From Asparagopsis taxiformis (taxonomy: Eukaryota > Rhodophyta > Florideophyceae > Bonnemaisoniales > Bonnemaisoniaceae), in the NCBI GenBank assembly GCA_030407315.1, contig JALQPE010002272.1, positions 1 through 64,000 of the forward strand: a DNA stretch of 64,000 bases, given 5' to 3'. Each line of letters starts with the position of its first letter. Positions within the stretch are counted from its first letter, which is position 1. The notes under the pieces are model-generated. The model saw only the letters and a list, made by a program, of their open reading frames with translations, was not told the DNA's origin and ran no database searches. Below are positions 62,281 to 64,000 of this stretch, one piece after another. A program made the position numbers and the translations under genes.

Positions 62281-63981
62281 CTAGTTGGAAGTATCGCCTT
62301 CAGCAAAAGCAACAGACTCTGGTAGGAAAGGATTTGATACTGTGATAGGCATGTTGTGAATGCTCGGAGCTCCATTAGGTGTGTCTTCCGGCTTGTGAAG
62401 GAGGAGGATGTGTTCAGACTTCCTCGCTCTCGATAGAGCGACATACAATTGCCCATTAGAGAAGAAGTTGGATCTGAGGTCAACACACACTTTCTTCAGT
62501 GTCTGCCCCTGTGCTTTATGTACTGTTGCAGCAAACGCGAGACGTATCGGGAACTGCCTTCGGAGAACCTTGACGCCGTTGAAGTCGAATGCAAAGTCGA
62601 TGCGATGCAGTAGGAATGTAGATGTTCCTTGATTGCTTTTCTGTGAAACGAAGATAGTTCTCCTCCCAATTATGGCAAAAGTGAACAAAGAGCCATTAAA
62701 GATGTATGGATGGAGTACATTTCGGATTAACATGATGGGAGCACCTTCCTTCAACTCGAGTTTATGCGGAGAAACTCCAGAAGAGCAGTGATTGTAGGTC
62801 ATCTCTGGAAATACAACATCCTGAACAGGATTATGCTGATTGCGAGGCCCAGGTTTAATGATTTTCGCTGAGAAAAGCTTCTTTGAATGTCCTGGAAACA
62901 GATCTAGGACTTTTTTGTTGTGTTCTTCTACCAGAGTATTCGTTGGACAGACCATCATTCTATCCAGATCAAAATCAGCCTTATTCAGAGAGGCGAGCCA
63001 TTTACAGAGGACCCTGTACGAACTATTTATATATCCAGTTGACTTGAGAGGAAGCTTTCTCTCTGTGTCATATGTACCCTTCGCTAGTTTCAGTAGAAGT
63101 ATTCCTAACTATTGGTCTTCCGCTTGTCGGACTTGTTGTTGTATACGGAGGACGGATACATTTCTCCAAAGAGGAGAAGACCACGGTAGCTCATCAAGTA
63201 GCGCAACGTTAATGTAGCTCTGGTTTCCATTCTCGTCCTCGATAAGTCTTCGTGATGGAACCACAGGAAGAAGTTGCAGATAGTCACCTGCGAAAACTGT
63301 TGTGATTCCGTCAAATCTCGGACGACGGGATTAAGAAGCTTCTACATCTGGGTTTGAAACGGGAAGATACTTGAGAATGGTGTCTACGTGCTCGAAAAGG
63401 ATCTTCTGCATCATTGAAGATTCATCCATGATTAATAGGGAGGTTTGCCGAATCAGTTCCCCATGCTGAGACCTCGGACCGTACTTGCAAAGGCGCGCGT
63501 GATTGTCAGAGCTGTCTTTGTCATCGATTCCAATTCCCAGCAGACTGTGAAGAGTTCTTCCTCTCTTAGAGAGAGAAGCTGCAATGCCCGTTGTCGCAGT
63601 AATTTCCACAAAATATCCCTCTGACATTGACTTGTCTCGGAGCAAAGAAAGAAGATATGTCTTTCCTGTACCGGCCATTCCTTGCAGGAAAAATGCTTTT
63701 CCATCGGTCTGTAGCACGTTTTCATTCGCACGAGAACGAACTGTACCAAGAATCGAGTGAAACACCCTCTGTTGTGAATTCAAGGAGTTGTAGCGATTGT
63801 TGATTGTCTGCCGGAAAGAAGAGGAAGAAAAAGTTTCAACGTCCTGACGGGCTCTTTCAAACTCTGAGGTTCGAGAATTGGAAGGCAGTTTGTGCTGGAA
63901 ATATGGAATCTCACGCAATAACTTTCCGCCATGTCGATCAGATATAGAGAAGAGCCTTGAAACTAACTCTCGCTCTTCGCT
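62281..63981 (-). pseudogene. PIF1-like helicase pseudogene
   Basis: The same minus-strand frame is open in three pieces: 63981-63331, 63330-63109 and 63105-62281. The first stop is TAA (63331-63333), the second TAG near 63108, and a further TGA lies at 63982-63984 upstream. Reading through them gives a continuous PIF1-type superfamily 1B helicase: Walker A FLQGMAGTGKT, ITATTGIAAS, Walker B LLIMDESSM, VFAGDYLQLLPVV (motif III), CPTNTLV (motif IV region), LKEGAPIMLIRNV and the C-terminal AATVHKAQGQTLKKV and LYVALSRARK. All are conserved, so the stops are recent. Free-standing PIF1-like genes of this kind abound in genomes as Helitron or other transposon parts; no Rep domain is visible before the window ends. 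The front of the protein lies beyond the edge or is lost. Confidence 0.8.
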
Positions 63982-64000
63982 TCAGGTGATGATCTACTTA

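Overview
The window looks like nuclear DNA of a eukaryotic alga, most probably a red alga. Three things point there. The plastid-lineage proteins include an FMN hydrolase of the plant FHY1 type and an F-box protein of the plant FBP7 type. The genes are almost intron-free: only three spliceosomal introns can be placed, of 79, 84 and 80 bp, all GT...AG. A compact gene cluster lies beside a thick nest of transposons. A bacterial-looking radical SAM protein and an L-amino-acid-oxidase-like flavoprotein fit the same picture. The species cannot be fixed from the sequence alone.

Positions 1-30000 are transposon territory. From 1 to 9125 lies a decayed DNA transposon of Plavaka/CACTA (Tnp2-like) type: a 1.2-kb field of GGCAGTA/TACTGCC motifs, a large transposase-like ORF, and a second gene coding for a ParB/sulfiredoxin-fold domain. 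It is cut at 9126 by a Ty3/gypsy element whose gag-pol junction is a TAATG overlap and which has lost its integrase. The body of that element ends against an inverted copy of the LTR U3. Next come a 5'-truncated Harbinger-like copy, a solo copia LTR (TSD CAAAG) split by another solo LTR (TSD GACTT), and a complete Harbinger-like element (18-bp imperfect TIRs, TSD ACT). That element is split by a copia retrotransposon (TSD CAAAT, LTRs identical by eye). The copia element carries an extra two-zinc-finger ORF upstream of gag and two compensating frameshifts in pol. A paralogous unoccupied site near 29815-29960 supports the Harbinger ends.

Positions 30890-54000 hold an ordinary, densely packed housekeeping block in alternating convergent and divergent pairs: F-box protein, GNL1-type GTPase, two small membrane-anchored proteins, SLX1 endonuclease, RFC5 clamp-loader subunit, glutaredoxin (one intron), FMN hydrolase, PP2A B'' subunit, a DDX20-like DEAD-box helicase with a one-base frameshift in its P-loop, a radical SAM protein, two tandem paralogous membrane proteins (one with two introns) and a TKL kinase. 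Spacers between convergent genes are about 100-310 bp.

Positions 54000-64000 contain a 1.06-kb inverted repeat with a 752-bp spacer. Each arm carries a complete copy of a 22-residue, six-cysteine metallothionein-like gene with its own promoter. Further on are a flavin amine/amino-acid oxidase and a PIF1-like helicase pseudogene with in-frame stops that runs to the window edge.

The most unusual items are the inverted metallothionein pair, the ParB-domain gene inside a eukaryotic DNA transposon, the captured zinc-finger ORF in the copia leader, and the UAAUG gag-pol junction of the gypsy element.
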